Below are positions 25,874 to 34,199 of a stretch of DNA of 64,000 nucleotides, piece after piece (position 1 is the stretch's first letter; every line of letters begins with the position of its first letter). Location of the stretch: positions 1,240,001-1,304,000 of the forward strand of contig CP073016.1 of NCBI GenBank assembly GCA_025370075.1, read 5' to 3'. Origin of the DNA: Chryseotalea sp. WA131a. Its GTDB lineage: Bacteria; Bacteroidota; Bacteroidia; Cytophagales; Cyclobacteriaceae. The translations under genes were made by a program, and so were the position numbers. The notes under the pieces are model-generated. The model worked only from the letters and a program-made list of their open reading frames with translations, did not search any database and was not told the origin of the DNA.

Positions 25874-27329
25874 GCTGCTAGAGCTATTCGTTTACAACGC
25901 GAAAGAACCCATGATTTTCAACAGTGGGTTTTTTCTGTTTCTGTTTGCTGGTTTCTTTTTGATTTATGCATTCTTACACAAAACCGACCGTCCTAAAATT
26001 ATTTTTGTCACGCTCTTTTCCATTTATTTCTATTACAAATCAAGTGGTTGGTATTTTTTGTTGCTGCTGGCAACCACGGGAGTAGATTTTCAATTGGCTG
26101 CCTGGATTGACCAAGCTAAAACACAATGGGAAAGAAAATTTCTGCTGGTAGTAAGTTTAGTTGCCAACTTGGGGGTGTTGGGTTATTTCAAATACACCAA
26201 TTTTCTATTTGAATTGGTAACAGACGTATCAGGTGCTACATTTCAACACTTCGATATTTTCTTACCCGTGGGGATTTCGTTCTTCACTTTTCAATCAATG
26301 AGTTATACCATTGATGTGTATCGAAGAGAGTTAAAACCAGTTTCCAATATTCTAGACTATGCATTCTTTGTATCGTTCTTTCCGCAATTGGTAGCGGGTC
26401 CCATCGTACGTGCAGCAGACTTTATTCCGCAGATTCACCAGCCTACTTTTGTGACAAAGGAAATGTTTGGACGAGGTGTTTTTCTCATCGGCACAGGCCT
26501 TTTCAAAAAAGCTGTTATCTCCAATTACATTAGTCTAAATTTTGTGGACAGGATTTTTGACTCGCCCGCGCTTTACACAGGCCTGGAAAATTTAGTTGGG
26601 GTTTATGGATATGCCTTACAAATTTATTGCGATTTCTCAGGCTACTCTGACATGGCCATCGGCATTGCGTTGCTGCTTGGCTTTCACTTCGCCAAAAATT
26701 TTAACTCGCCCTATCAATCGATAAACATCACCGAGTTTTGGAGGCGGTGGCACATTTCGCTATCTACGTGGCTAAAAGATTATTTGTACATTTCACTAGG
26801 TGGAAATCGAAAAGGGATTTGGCGAACCTACCTCAACTTAATTATCACCATGTTGTTAGGTGGCCTGTGGCACGGGGCTTCGGGCAAGTTTATTCTGTGG
26901 GGTGGGTTGCACGGACTTGCATTAGCAGTTCACAAATATGTTTCTTCATTTAAAATTGTTTTGCCTCAGTTGTTAAAAGGTCCATCCACAGTGCTGAGCA
27001 TTGTGGCAACCTTTCACTTTACTTGCTTCTGCTGGATTTTCTTTCGGGCAGAAACGATGGAACTGGCCGGGCAAATGATTTACCAAATTATGTTTCATTT
27101 TAACCCAGGTGTGTTTGGCTCATTCCTAGTGGGTTACAAAACAATTAGCTTATGGTTGCTTATTGGCTTTCTACTACATTTCACCCCACCCAGTTGGGAG
27201 CAATGGGGCGAGACAGCCGTTACCAAACTACCACTTGTAGGCAAGGCATTGTTCTTATTGGTGATCATCATGGTGGTCGTGCAAACCAAGTCATCCAATA
27301 TTCAGCCGTTTATTTATTTTCAGTTTTAG
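25851..27329 (+). CDS. MBOAT-family O-acyltransferase (AlgI-like)
   Basis: A 492-residue membrane-bound O-acyltransferase with ~11 segments. Motifs are PVGISFFTFQSMSYTID, the AGPIVRAADFIPQ stretch, FWRRWHISLSTWLKDYLYI, and LWHGASGKFILWGGLHG with the catalytic His. This is the AlgI/PatA type that moves an acyl group from a cytoplasmic donor to the outer face. Start 25851 keeps an N-terminal extension before MIFNSGFFLF that relatives also have; ATG 25911 is the alternative. Together with the two SGNH proteins it forms a full acylation machine. Confidence 0.92.
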   Translation: MFSIDIHKLLELFVYNAKEPMIFNSGFFLFLFAGFFLIYAFLHKTDRPKIIFVTLFSIYFYYKSSGWYFLLLLATTGVDFQLAAWIDQAKTQWERKFLLVVSLVANLGVLGYFKYTNFLFELVTDVSGATFQHFDIFLPVGISFFTFQSMSYTIDVYRRELKPVSNILDYAFFVSFFPQLVAGPIVRAADFIPQIHQPTFVTKEMFGRGVFLIGTGLFKKAVISNYISLNFVDRIFDSPALYTGLENLVGVYGYALQIYCDFSGYSDMAIGIALLLGFHFAKNFNSPYQSINITEFWRRWHISLSTWLKDYLYISLGGNRKGIWRTYLNLIITMLLGGLWHGASGKFILWGGLHGLALAVHKYVSSFKIVLPQLLKGPSTVLSIVATFHFTCFCWIFFRAETMELAGQMIYQIMFHFNPGVFGSFLVGYKTISLWLLIGFLLHFTPPSWEQWGETAVTKLPLVGKALFLLVIIMVVVQTKSSNIQPFIYFQF

Positions 27330-27362
27330 GAGACCTACTTGCCAGTGGCTATTTTTGCCAAC

Positions 27363-29267
27363 ATGATAAAAGAAGCAAAGCTCAATAGGTACTTCGTAAT
27401 CGATTTCGATAGCACTTTTACCAAGGTAGAGGCATTTGATGTGTTGGCCGAAATCATTTTTAAGGAGCATCCAGACAGTAATTCATTAAAAAATAAAATA
27501 GCCGACATCACCAATTTGGGGATGGAAGGCAAACTTTCATTGCGCGAGTCGATTGAAAAACGACTGGAGATATTGCAGCCAGAAAAGCGTCACTTGCCTC
27601 CACTTGTCAAAAAGCTAAAGGAGTTGGTGTCAGAATCCTTTAAACGAAACAAAGATTTTTTTGAAACCCATGCAGAGAATATCTACATCATCTCCAACGG
27701 GTTTCGTGAGTTTATTGAACCCGTAGTTACTGAGTATGGTATTCTTGCCCAGAATATATTAGCCAATGAGTTTATCTTTAACGAAACCGAAAAAGTAATC
27801 GGTTTTGACTTAACCAATCCACTATCGGCAAACAATGGCAAAGTTGAACAACTTAAAAGGTTAAATTTGCCTGGCGATGTGTACGTAATTGGCGATGGTT
27901 ACACCGACTACGAAATAAAGCATGCAGGCTTGGCCAACAAGTTTTATGCCTTTACCGAAAATATAGAACGTGCCAACGTACTGAACAAAGCAGATCACGT
28001 GACACCAAGTTTAGATGAATTTTTATACCTCAATAAATTGAATACTGCCATTTCTTACCCAAAAAATAGAATCAATGTTTTGCTGCTGGAAAATGTACAC
28101 CCGGTAGCATTGGAATTGATGAAAGCCGAAGGTTTCAATGTTGAAACATATCCTGCAGGATTGGATGAAGACGAACTTTGCGAAAAAATAAAAAATGTTT
28201 CGGTGTTGGGCATCCGCTCTAAGACACAAGTCACAGCCAAGGTATTGGAAAATGCCAGCCGATTAATGGTAATTGGTGCCTTTTGCATTGGTACCAATCA
28301 AATCGATTTGAAAGCCGCCACCAAAAAAGGTGTAGCCGTTTTTAATGCACCCTTTAGCAATACACGTTCAGTAGTCGAGTTGGCGATTGGCGAAATGATT
28401 TTATTGATGCGCAACATCATTGATAAATCTTCTAAAATGCATTTGGGCAAATGGGACAAATCGGCAAAGGGCAGTTTTGAAATCCGTGGAAAAAAATTGG
28501 GTATCGTTGGTTACGGAAATATAGGTGCGCAGCTTTCGGTGATTGCCGAGAACCTTGGTATGAAAGTATTGTACTTCGACCGGGAAGAAAAATTGGCACT
28601 TGGCAATGCCATCAAATGTAAATCACTGAACGAATTACTGGCGCAAGCAGATGTGGTTACCCTGCACGTGGATGGCCGCGAAGCAAACACCAATTTGGTT
28701 GGCGAAGAGGAATTTAAGTCAATGAAAGATGGGGTCATCTTTTTGAACCTCAGCCGTGGGCATGTGGTGGACGTAAAAGCTTTACGCGAAAATATTTTGA
28801 ATGGAAAAGTGGGGGGATGTTCGATTGATGTTTTCCCATACGAGCCTATCAGCAACAATGAAGAATTTGTTTCAGAATTGCGCGGATTACCCAATACCAT
28901 CCTTACACCACACATTGGTGGAAGCACCAGTGAAGCGCAAGAGAATATCGGCAATTTTGTGCCCACCAAAATGATGGATTACATCAATACGGGCAGCACC
29001 AGCAACAGTGTAAACTTTCCCAACCTTACGTTACCAATACTTGAAAATGTCCATCGCTTGATTCACATCCACAACAATGTGCCCGGCATTCTGGCAAAAA
29101 TCAACAAAGTACTCGCTGATAACGAAATCAACATTGTTGGACAGTACTTAAAAACGAATGAATTGATTGGTTATGTCATCACCGACATCAACAAAGAGTA
29201 CAACAAAGAGGTGATTAAGGACTTACGTGCCATTGACAACACGATTAAATTTAGGGTGTTGTATTAG
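27363..29267 (+). CDS. Fused phosphoserine phosphatase and D-3-phosphoglycerate dehydrogenase
   Basis: A 634-residue fusion of two serine-synthesis enzymes. Residues ~1-205 are an HAD phosphatase of SerB type: DFDSTFT (nucleophile Asp), IISNG, and GDGYTDYE. Residues ~235-555 are a SerA-type D-2-hydroxyacid dehydrogenase: GIVGYGNIGAQL (NAD), LNLSRGHVVD (catalytic Arg), and TPHIGGSTSEA (catalytic His). The last ~70 residues form an ACT domain (IHIHNNVPGILAKI), the serine feedback site in SerA. The first ATG is at 27363. A TTG at 27339 has an AGGAG 6 bases before it and remains possible. It follows the MBOAT gene by 33 bases. serC lies 1.2 kb downstream. Confidence 0.9.
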   Translation: MIKEAKLNRYFVIDFDSTFTKVEAFDVLAEIIFKEHPDSNSLKNKIADITNLGMEGKLSLRESIEKRLEILQPEKRHLPPLVKKLKELVSESFKRNKDFFETHAENIYIISNGFREFIEPVVTEYGILAQNILANEFIFNETEKVIGFDLTNPLSANNGKVEQLKRLNLPGDVYVIGDGYTDYEIKHAGLANKFYAFTENIERANVLNKADHVTPSLDEFLYLNKLNTAISYPKNRINVLLLENVHPVALELMKAEGFNVETYPAGLDEDELCEKIKNVSVLGIRSKTQVTAKVLENASRLMVIGAFCIGTNQIDLKAATKKGVAVFNAPFSNTRSVVELAIGEMILLMRNIIDKSSKMHLGKWDKSAKGSFEIRGKKLGIVGYGNIGAQLSVIAENLGMKVLYFDREEKLALGNAIKCKSLNELLAQADVVTLHVDGREANTNLVGEEEFKSMKDGVIFLNLSRGHVVDVKALRENILNGKVGGCSIDVFPYEPISNNEEFVSELRGLPNTILTPHIGGSTSEAQENIGNFVPTKMMDYINTGSTSNSVNFPNLTLPILENVHRLIHIHNNVPGILAKINKVLADNEINIVGQYLKTNELIGYVITDINKEYNKEVIKDLRAIDNTIKFRVLY

Positions 29268-30018
29268 TGTTTTTGGGCACGTATTGTATATCCGCGATAA
29301 AAATCAGATTAGATGTTTTATTGCCGGAAATCTCCGTTTCTAAATTGATTGACTTTGGCAAAATATCATGGAGGTAATCGTACGAGTATCTATAAATCGC
29401 TTTGACCGTCAGTACCGTTGCATCAGAGTTTGTTAAGTTATTCCTTGAAAAAAATCTAGCTATTGCTCGAAGTTGACTTGGGTCTATTCCCCCTGCGGGA
29501 GAAATCAATACATCATACCAATAAACTTTATGCAGTGGATTTTCCTTTGAATCATAAGAGAAAGACATTGTAGTTGCTAATGCGCCCTGCCCTTGCTTTA
29601 TGTTAGTCAGATTGCCATTTTGCATGGATACGTTGTAAATCCCGTTTCTATATTTAAAGAAACTTAATTCACTTCCTGCATATTCAAACATTACAGAATC
29701 TTTGTGCCAATTGCTATTTAGTCGCCACCTAATTTTTACCTTCTTCAGTAAACCAGCAGTAAAAACCAAAGTCGTATAATAATCGCTGTACTCATTAGTT
29801 TGAAATTGTATGTAGGTAGAGTCTGTGAAGTATTGATAATTTAGCGATGTATTATCTGTTCCGCCAATACTAGTTAGCTTAATGCCTTCGTAGTTGAATA
29901 CATACTCTTCAAATTGACTATTGAGAATGCTTTTTACACTATACTTGGTTGGGTCCAAATCAGGGCCGCATCCAAAAAAAAGAAAGGCAACTCCAAAAAA
30001 TAAAATAACTTTTTTCAT
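29251..30018 (-). CDS. Lipoprotein of unknown function
   Basis: A 255-residue lipoprotein. ATG 30018 places a short signal peptide (KKVILFFGVAFLFFGCG) with the lipid Cys at ~17; an ATG 21 bases further out would add a mixed tail and is less likely. The rest is beta-rich, with many Tyr, Asn and Ser and words such as YVFNYEGIKLTSIGG and SYDSKENPLHKVYWYD, typical of Bacteroidota proteins of the YD-repeat or DUF4595 style, but I cannot name a family. Its 3' end overlaps the end of the SerB-SerA gene by 17 bases, tail to tail. Confidence 0.7.
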   Translation of the reverse strand: MKKVILFFGVAFLFFGCGPDLDPTKYSVKSILNSQFEEYVFNYEGIKLTSIGGTDNTSLNYQYFTDSTYIQFQTNEYSDYYTTLVFTAGLLKKVKIRWRLNSNWHKDSVMFEYAGSELSFFKYRNGIYNVSMQNGNLTNIKQGQGALATTMSFSYDSKENPLHKVYWYDVLISPAGGIDPSQLRAIARFFSRNNLTNSDATVLTVKAIYRYSYDYLHDILPKSINLETEISGNKTSNLIFIADIQYVPKNTNTTP

Positions 30019-30432
30019 TTTAAAAAAAGTAAAACCCACTATGGACCTGGTGGTGGTTTCTGAACCCCATAAAAGACAAGTTTTGAGCTGCTCGCTGGTC
30101 GCATTCTTCCACTGTTAACCTGATTTTTGGTCGAGGTACTGACGTTTTACCGTCAGTATGAGGCCTGATTTTGTCCGTGAGCTTAACTCGGTATTGTATA
30201 ATTGTTAGGTTCAGCAAACGTGTCCCAAATCCAAGTGAGTTTCGATTCAAAAATACGTAAATGTATTGAGCTAACCACAAACAAATTTTTGGTTTTAGAT
30301 AGGAGATTTTAGATTCCTTTCATTTCATGTTTTAACGAGCAGCAACCTTGCAATCATTCATAAATATCCTAAGACAAGAAAGTTGTAATTTTTAAAATGC
30401 AAATCATAAATCACAAATCCCCTAACGTTTGG
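30019..30432. other. Non-coding interval with a hairpin
   Basis: No convincing gene was found. The perfect 8-bp hairpin TACTGACG...CGTCAGTA lies at 30137-30158 (loop TTTTAC) without a T tract. A minus-strand frame (30020-30280, 86 codons) crosses it, but it has no signal peptide or family pattern and was not accepted. The right part is AT-rich and holds the serC promoter box. Confidence 0.4.
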
Positions 30433-30440
30433 TAGATTTG
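30433..30440 (+). promoter_or_regulatory. -7 box TAGATTTG before serC
   Basis: A perfect TAnnTTTG box. No good TTTG is found 19 bases upstream, so only half the promoter is supported. Predicted transcription would start ~12 bases before ATG 30459 and would exclude the longer frame from 30429. Confidence 0.38.
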
Positions 30441-30458
30441 CCACTCAAATTGATTTCC

Positions 30459-31526
30459 ATGACAAAAATTGATTTCGCACCCGGACCATCACAACTATAT
30501 TTTACTGTTGAAGGCCATATGCGAAGGGCTTTCAAAGAGGGATTTCCTTCGATTTCGCACCGCAGCAAAAAATTTGAGGAGGCCTATCAACGCGCCACGC
30601 ACAATCTTCGTGAGCTGTTATCGATACCAAATGATTTTCACATTTCGTTCTGCGGTTCGGCCAGTGAAGTATGGGAGCGCTCCATTCAAAGTTTGGTTGT
30701 TGAAAACAGTCTTCATTTAGTCAACGGGGCTTTTTCAAAAAAATTTTATGAGACGGCCATTCAATTGAAAAAAAAACCACTAAAAATTGAAGTGTCACTC
30801 GGTACAGGATTTACAGCAGTGCCTTCCTTAGAAGAACCCGAGTTGATTGCATTAACACAGAACGAAACCAGCACAGGAGTCTCTTTGCCTTTATCTTACA
30901 TCTCAGACATGCGGGCAAAATTTCCTAATGCGATAATTATTGTAGATGCCGTTTCGTCAATGCCCTACCCTACTTTCGATTATTCTAAAATCGATTCGGT
31001 TTTCTTCTCCGTGCAAAAAGGGTTTGGAATGCCTGCCGGGCTAGGCGTATGGATTTATAATCAACGTTGCATCGATAAGTGCAAATCGATCCAAGCCAAA
31101 GGAATGTCGATAGGCTCTTACCACAGTCTGTTGAGTCTGCATGAATTCACACTCAAAAATCAAACGCCCGTTACACCAAACATGCTGGCAATTTATGTGT
31201 TGGGATATGTGGCGCAAGATTTTCTGAATCGAGGCATTGCTGCCATCCGCAAAGAAACAGAGTACAAAGCAGCGCTGTTGTATCAAACGTTGGACAAGCA
31301 CGCACTCATCAAACCATTTATAATAGAAAAAGAGGCTCGATCTAAAACCGTAATAATTGCGGATTTTGGCGACAATATTAATTCTATAAAAGAAAAGCTT
31401 CAGGGCAAAGGTCTGTTTCCTGGCGAGGGGTATGGCGAACTCAAAAAAACACAACTCCGGTTTGCAAATTTCCCTGCCCATTCGAAAGAGCAGTATGAGT
31501 TGTTGGTGGATGTGCTTGGTCAATAG
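30459..31526 (+). CDS. serC: Phosphoserine aminotransferase-like protein
   Basis: A 355-residue class V PLP aminotransferase. The N-terminal IDFAPGPSQLYFTVEGHM and SISHRSKKFEEAY are typical of SerC. The cofactor region VDAVSSMPYPTFDY and the Schiff-base lysine in FFSVQKGFGMPAGLG are also present. It converts 3-phosphohydroxypyruvate to phosphoserine. The start at 30459 puts the PGP motif close to the N-terminus. The step before and the step after are both encoded by the fused gene at 27363, which supports the function. It is followed by short AGG/TTA-rich spacer DNA and then a sigma factor gene. Confidence 0.85.
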   Translation: MTKIDFAPGPSQLYFTVEGHMRRAFKEGFPSISHRSKKFEEAYQRATHNLRELLSIPNDFHISFCGSASEVWERSIQSLVVENSLHLVNGAFSKKFYETAIQLKKKPLKIEVSLGTGFTAVPSLEEPELIALTQNETSTGVSLPLSYISDMRAKFPNAIIIVDAVSSMPYPTFDYSKIDSVFFSVQKGFGMPAGLGVWIYNQRCIDKCKSIQAKGMSIGSYHSLLSLHEFTLKNQTPVTPNMLAIYVLGYVAQDFLNRGIAAIRKETEYKAALLYQTLDKHALIKPFIIEKEARSKTVIIADFGDNINSIKEKLQGKGLFPGEGYGELKKTQLRFANFPAHSKEQYELLVDVLGQ

Positions 31527-31663
31527 TCATTGGGACTTGGGCATTAGTACTTAGGCATTAGGCTCCTTAGCCCAAATACCCTAAGCAACAAGTCCTAAAC
31601 CCTTGCTTACATTAAACCTTTTGACCTCTTTTTTGCCTAACTTTCGTTTTTGCAAAACATCGT

Positions 31664-32200
31664 TTGGAAGACAAAGAACTCTTGCTCAAAATCCGTAATC
31701 CCGATTCGCGGAATTACGGCTTTAATATGTTGGTACGCACCTACCAGCAGCGGGTGTATTGGCACGTACGCAAGATGGTAATCGACCACGATGATGCCGA
31801 TGACCTCACCCAAGAAATCTTCATCAAAATCCACAAATACATTGATACTTTTCGAGAAGATTCACAGCTTTTTACATGGATTTACCGAATCGCTACTAAC
31901 GAGTGCCTCAGTTTTTTGAACAAGAAAAAACGTAAGTTCTTTTTGCCCATCGAAGACGTAACACAGCAATTGATTGCTAAAGTGGACAATGACCCTGATT
32001 TGAATGGTGATGAAATTCAAAAAAGACTACAAAAAGCTATATTGCAATTACCTGATAAACAAAGACTTGTATTCAACATGAAGTATTTTGACGATATGCC
32101 CTACGAACAAATGGCCGAGGTGACCAAGACTAGTGTGGGCGCATTGAAGGCGAGCTTTCACCATGCAGTAAAAAAAATAGAAGAATATTTAGGCGAATGA
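31664..32200 (+). CDS. ECF-type RNA polymerase sigma factor
   Basis: A 178-residue sigma-70 family factor. Region 2 covers ~25-95, with DADDLTQEIFIKIHKYI and FTWIYRIATNECLSFLN. Region 4 covers ~125-178, with LPDKQRLVFNMKYFDDMPYEQMA and the helix-turn-helix EVTKTSVGALKASFHHA. The start is TTG 31664 (EDKELLLKIRN); no ATG exists in frame before region 2. It is the first gene of a four-gene run with a membrane partner (32250), a Spy-like protein (32675) and a barrel protein (33193). In such Bacteroidota loci the second gene is thought to be an anti-sigma-like regulator. Target genes are not known. Confidence 0.93.
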   Translation: MEDKELLLKIRNPDSRNYGFNMLVRTYQQRVYWHVRKMVIDHDDADDLTQEIFIKIHKYIDTFREDSQLFTWIYRIATNECLSFLNKKKRKFFLPIEDVTQQLIAKVDNDPDLNGDEIQKRLQKAILQLPDKQRLVFNMKYFDDMPYEQMAEVTKTSVGALKASFHHAVKKIEEYLGE

Positions 32201-32249
32201 TTAAACTTAAAAGTAGAACTTTAGTCGAAGCACCAAACAAACCAATAGA

Positions 32250-32669
32250 ATGAAACGCCTAGAAGACATCCCCAAAAAGCAGTCCTTTAAAGTGCCCGAT
32301 GGCTACTTTGAAGACCTGCCCATGCGGATACAGGCAAGGATTGAGACAGAAAAACCAAAGTCATTGGTTTCATTCAGTTATGGAAAGTTGGCCTTGCGCT
32401 ATGCGCTTCCTATCATACTGATTGGAATTGTATCGGTAGTAGTATGGAATAACTATGCTGCCAAAACCGAAGACCCGCTGGTAGCATTGGAGAATGTTGC
32501 AGCCGAGCAATTGGTAGCCTATTTGGAAAACGATGAAATCTCAGCTGACGACATTCTTGAAAATGCTTCGTTTAGCAATACAATGGTTGACGAAATGCAA
32601 CAGCCTTATGAGGGAATATCAGATAAAGAATTAGATGAGTTAGCAAACGAATACAATATTAACATTTAG
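32250..32669 (+). CDS. Single-span membrane protein, putative anti-sigma partner
   Basis: A 139-residue protein with the N-terminal word FKVPDGYFEDLPMRI, one transmembrane helix (ALPIILIGIVSVVVW, ~residues 51-66) and an acidic periplasmic tail. The GYFEDLP word is common in small proteins encoded next to ECF sigma genes in this phylum. It starts 49 bases after the sigma gene. No anti-sigma domain of known type (zinc HxxxCxxC) is visible, so the regulatory role is inferred from position only. Confidence 0.72.
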   Translation: MKRLEDIPKKQSFKVPDGYFEDLPMRIQARIETEKPKSLVSFSYGKLALRYALPIILIGIVSVVVWNNYAAKTEDPLVALENVAAEQLVAYLENDEISADDILENASFSNTMVDEMQQPYEGISDKELDELANEYNINI

Positions 32670-32674
32670 CAGAT

Positions 32675-33193
32675 ATGAAGAAGTTATTGGTCATTGGAGC
32701 GGTATTAATAAACTCGTTGCTGGTGCTGGCTCAAGGCGAGCCTGATCTTGAAAAACAAGACCCAAAGGCGCAAGAAAAAATACAGGCAGCCCGCATTGCA
32801 CTGATTTCAGAAAAGTTAAAGCTTACACCCGCGCAAGCTGAAAAGTTTTGGCCCATCTATCGAGAGTTTTCAGAACAACGGATGGAACTGCGCAAGCAAT
32901 TTCGGCAAGCAGAGCGCAACCCTGAAGCTGGAAAAACCCAAGCAGAACGCGAAAAAGCTTTACTGAATTTAGGTCTGCAGCTAAAACAGCAAAATGTAGA
33001 CTTAGAAAAAAAATATTCTGAACGCTTATTGAATATCATCTCTGCACAGCAATTGCTTACCTTGCCCAAAGCGGAAGAAGAATTTCGCAGAATGTTGATA
33101 CAACGCCTGCAGGACAGACAAGAATTGCGCGATCAACGAAGAGAAAACATGCGCAACCGACTGGAGCAGCGCCAACGAGAAAAGAATAATTGA
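32675..33193 (+). CDS. Spy/CpxP-like periplasmic protein in the ECF sigma operon
   Basis: A 172-residue protein with a signal peptide ending VLAQG (residue ~21), then long charged helices. The segment SEKLKLTPAQAEKFWPIYREF is the LTxxQ-type motif of this family. The C-terminus is very rich in Arg, Gln and Glu (ELRDQRRENMRNRLEQ). Similar proteins are annotated in Bacteroidota as sensors of ECF-type sigma factors, but this function is weakly proven. It lies 5 bases after the putative anti-sigma gene, and its stop overlaps the next start (TGATG). Confidence 0.8.
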   Translation: MKKLLVIGAVLINSLLVLAQGEPDLEKQDPKAQEKIQAARIALISEKLKLTPAQAEKFWPIYREFSEQRMELRKQFRQAERNPEAGKTQAEREKALLNLGLQLKQQNVDLEKKYSERLLNIISAQQLLTLPKAEEEFRRMLIQRLQDRQELRDQRRENMRNRLEQRQREKNN

Positions 33194-34143
33194 TGCGGCC
33201 TTCGATAAAAAAAGTCTATGCCATCCTTTTTGCGATGGCATTTGCTGTTATAGCAAATGCCCAAACACTCGACACTTTACAGAACAAATCACTTTCACTG
33301 TCTGATTTTCTATCCCTTTCAAAAATCGATAGTATTTTTAGCGCAGCCGATTCACTTTCTATTTTTACGATGATTGATAGTTTGCTGAACAGTCAGACAA
33401 GCCTTCCTTCATCCATGGTGATTCGGGCTGGTTTTAACACTAATATTGTATCGGCTGGCCGCACCATTGGCGTAAATCAATATGGTGCAACGGCCGGTGC
33501 ATCTTACTATCATAAAACCGGTTTGTATGCCGATGTAACTGGTTATTGGAGCCAAGAGTATAAACCAAGTCTGTATCTCACCATTGCCTCCATTGGCTAT
33601 TTAAAAGCCATCGGCTCACATTATTCTTTTCTTGCTTCATACGATCGCCTGATTTATAACAATAAAGACATCAATGTGGAAAACCCGTTGACCAACATGC
33701 TTGGGCTTTCCAATTTTTTTGATGTAAAACCATTCACCTTCCGGCTGGATTATTCCTATTACTTTGGTCAAGAGCAGGCCCATCGGATAACCCCCGGAGT
33801 CATGCTCACCATTCGCAAATACAATTTTATTGGTTTAGATAGAATATCCCTATCACCTTCTTTTCAAATGCTGTTTGGAAATGCGAATGTTACCAGCATT
33901 CAGTTTGCGCAAGAACCTACTGTGCGCTCAAGGAGAAAACTGCCTCAACTGAAGCAAATCGATAAAAAAGAATTTGGTTTAATGAATTACTCCGCCACTC
34001 TCCCCTTGCGTCTGTCAAAAAAAAGCTGGTCTTTTATTGCTTCTTACACTTATAATTGGCCTGTTGCACTTCCTGGTGAGAGTGAGATTCCACAAAATAG
34101 TTTTGTTTCCCTTGCCATCTCCAAAACCATCAACTTCAAGTAA
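33193..34143 (+). CDS. Predicted outer-membrane beta-barrel protein of the ECF sigma operon
   Basis: A 316-residue protein with a signal peptide ending VIANAQ (residue ~24), a Ser/Asp/Leu-rich section, and then repeated amphipathic strands (ADVTGYWSQEYKPSLYLTI; FRLDYSYYFGQEQ). The final strand NSFVSLAISKTINFK fits a barrel end. The ATG at 33193 shares one base with the stop of the previous gene. Being last in the operon, it may be the envelope protein whose state or level the sigma system handles. No family name is recognised. Confidence 0.68.
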   Translation: MRPSIKKVYAILFAMAFAVIANAQTLDTLQNKSLSLSDFLSLSKIDSIFSAADSLSIFTMIDSLLNSQTSLPSSMVIRAGFNTNIVSAGRTIGVNQYGATAGASYYHKTGLYADVTGYWSQEYKPSLYLTIASIGYLKAIGSHYSFLASYDRLIYNNKDINVENPLTNMLGLSNFFDVKPFTFRLDYSYYFGQEQAHRITPGVMLTIRKYNFIGLDRISLSPSFQMLFGNANVTSIQFAQEPTVRSRRKLPQLKQIDKKEFGLMNYSATLPLRLSKKSWSFIASYTYNWPVALPGESEIPQNSFVSLAISKTINFK

Positions 34144-34199
34144 ATCCATTCGGAGGTGTCAGTTCTTTTGAATAATTTTCGAAGATTAAATCGATCCTC

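Noticed and set aside
30020..30280. A minus-strand 86-codon frame
   Set aside because: It has no signal peptide, no family pattern, overlaps a hairpin and crosses the lipoprotein start; treated as non-coding.
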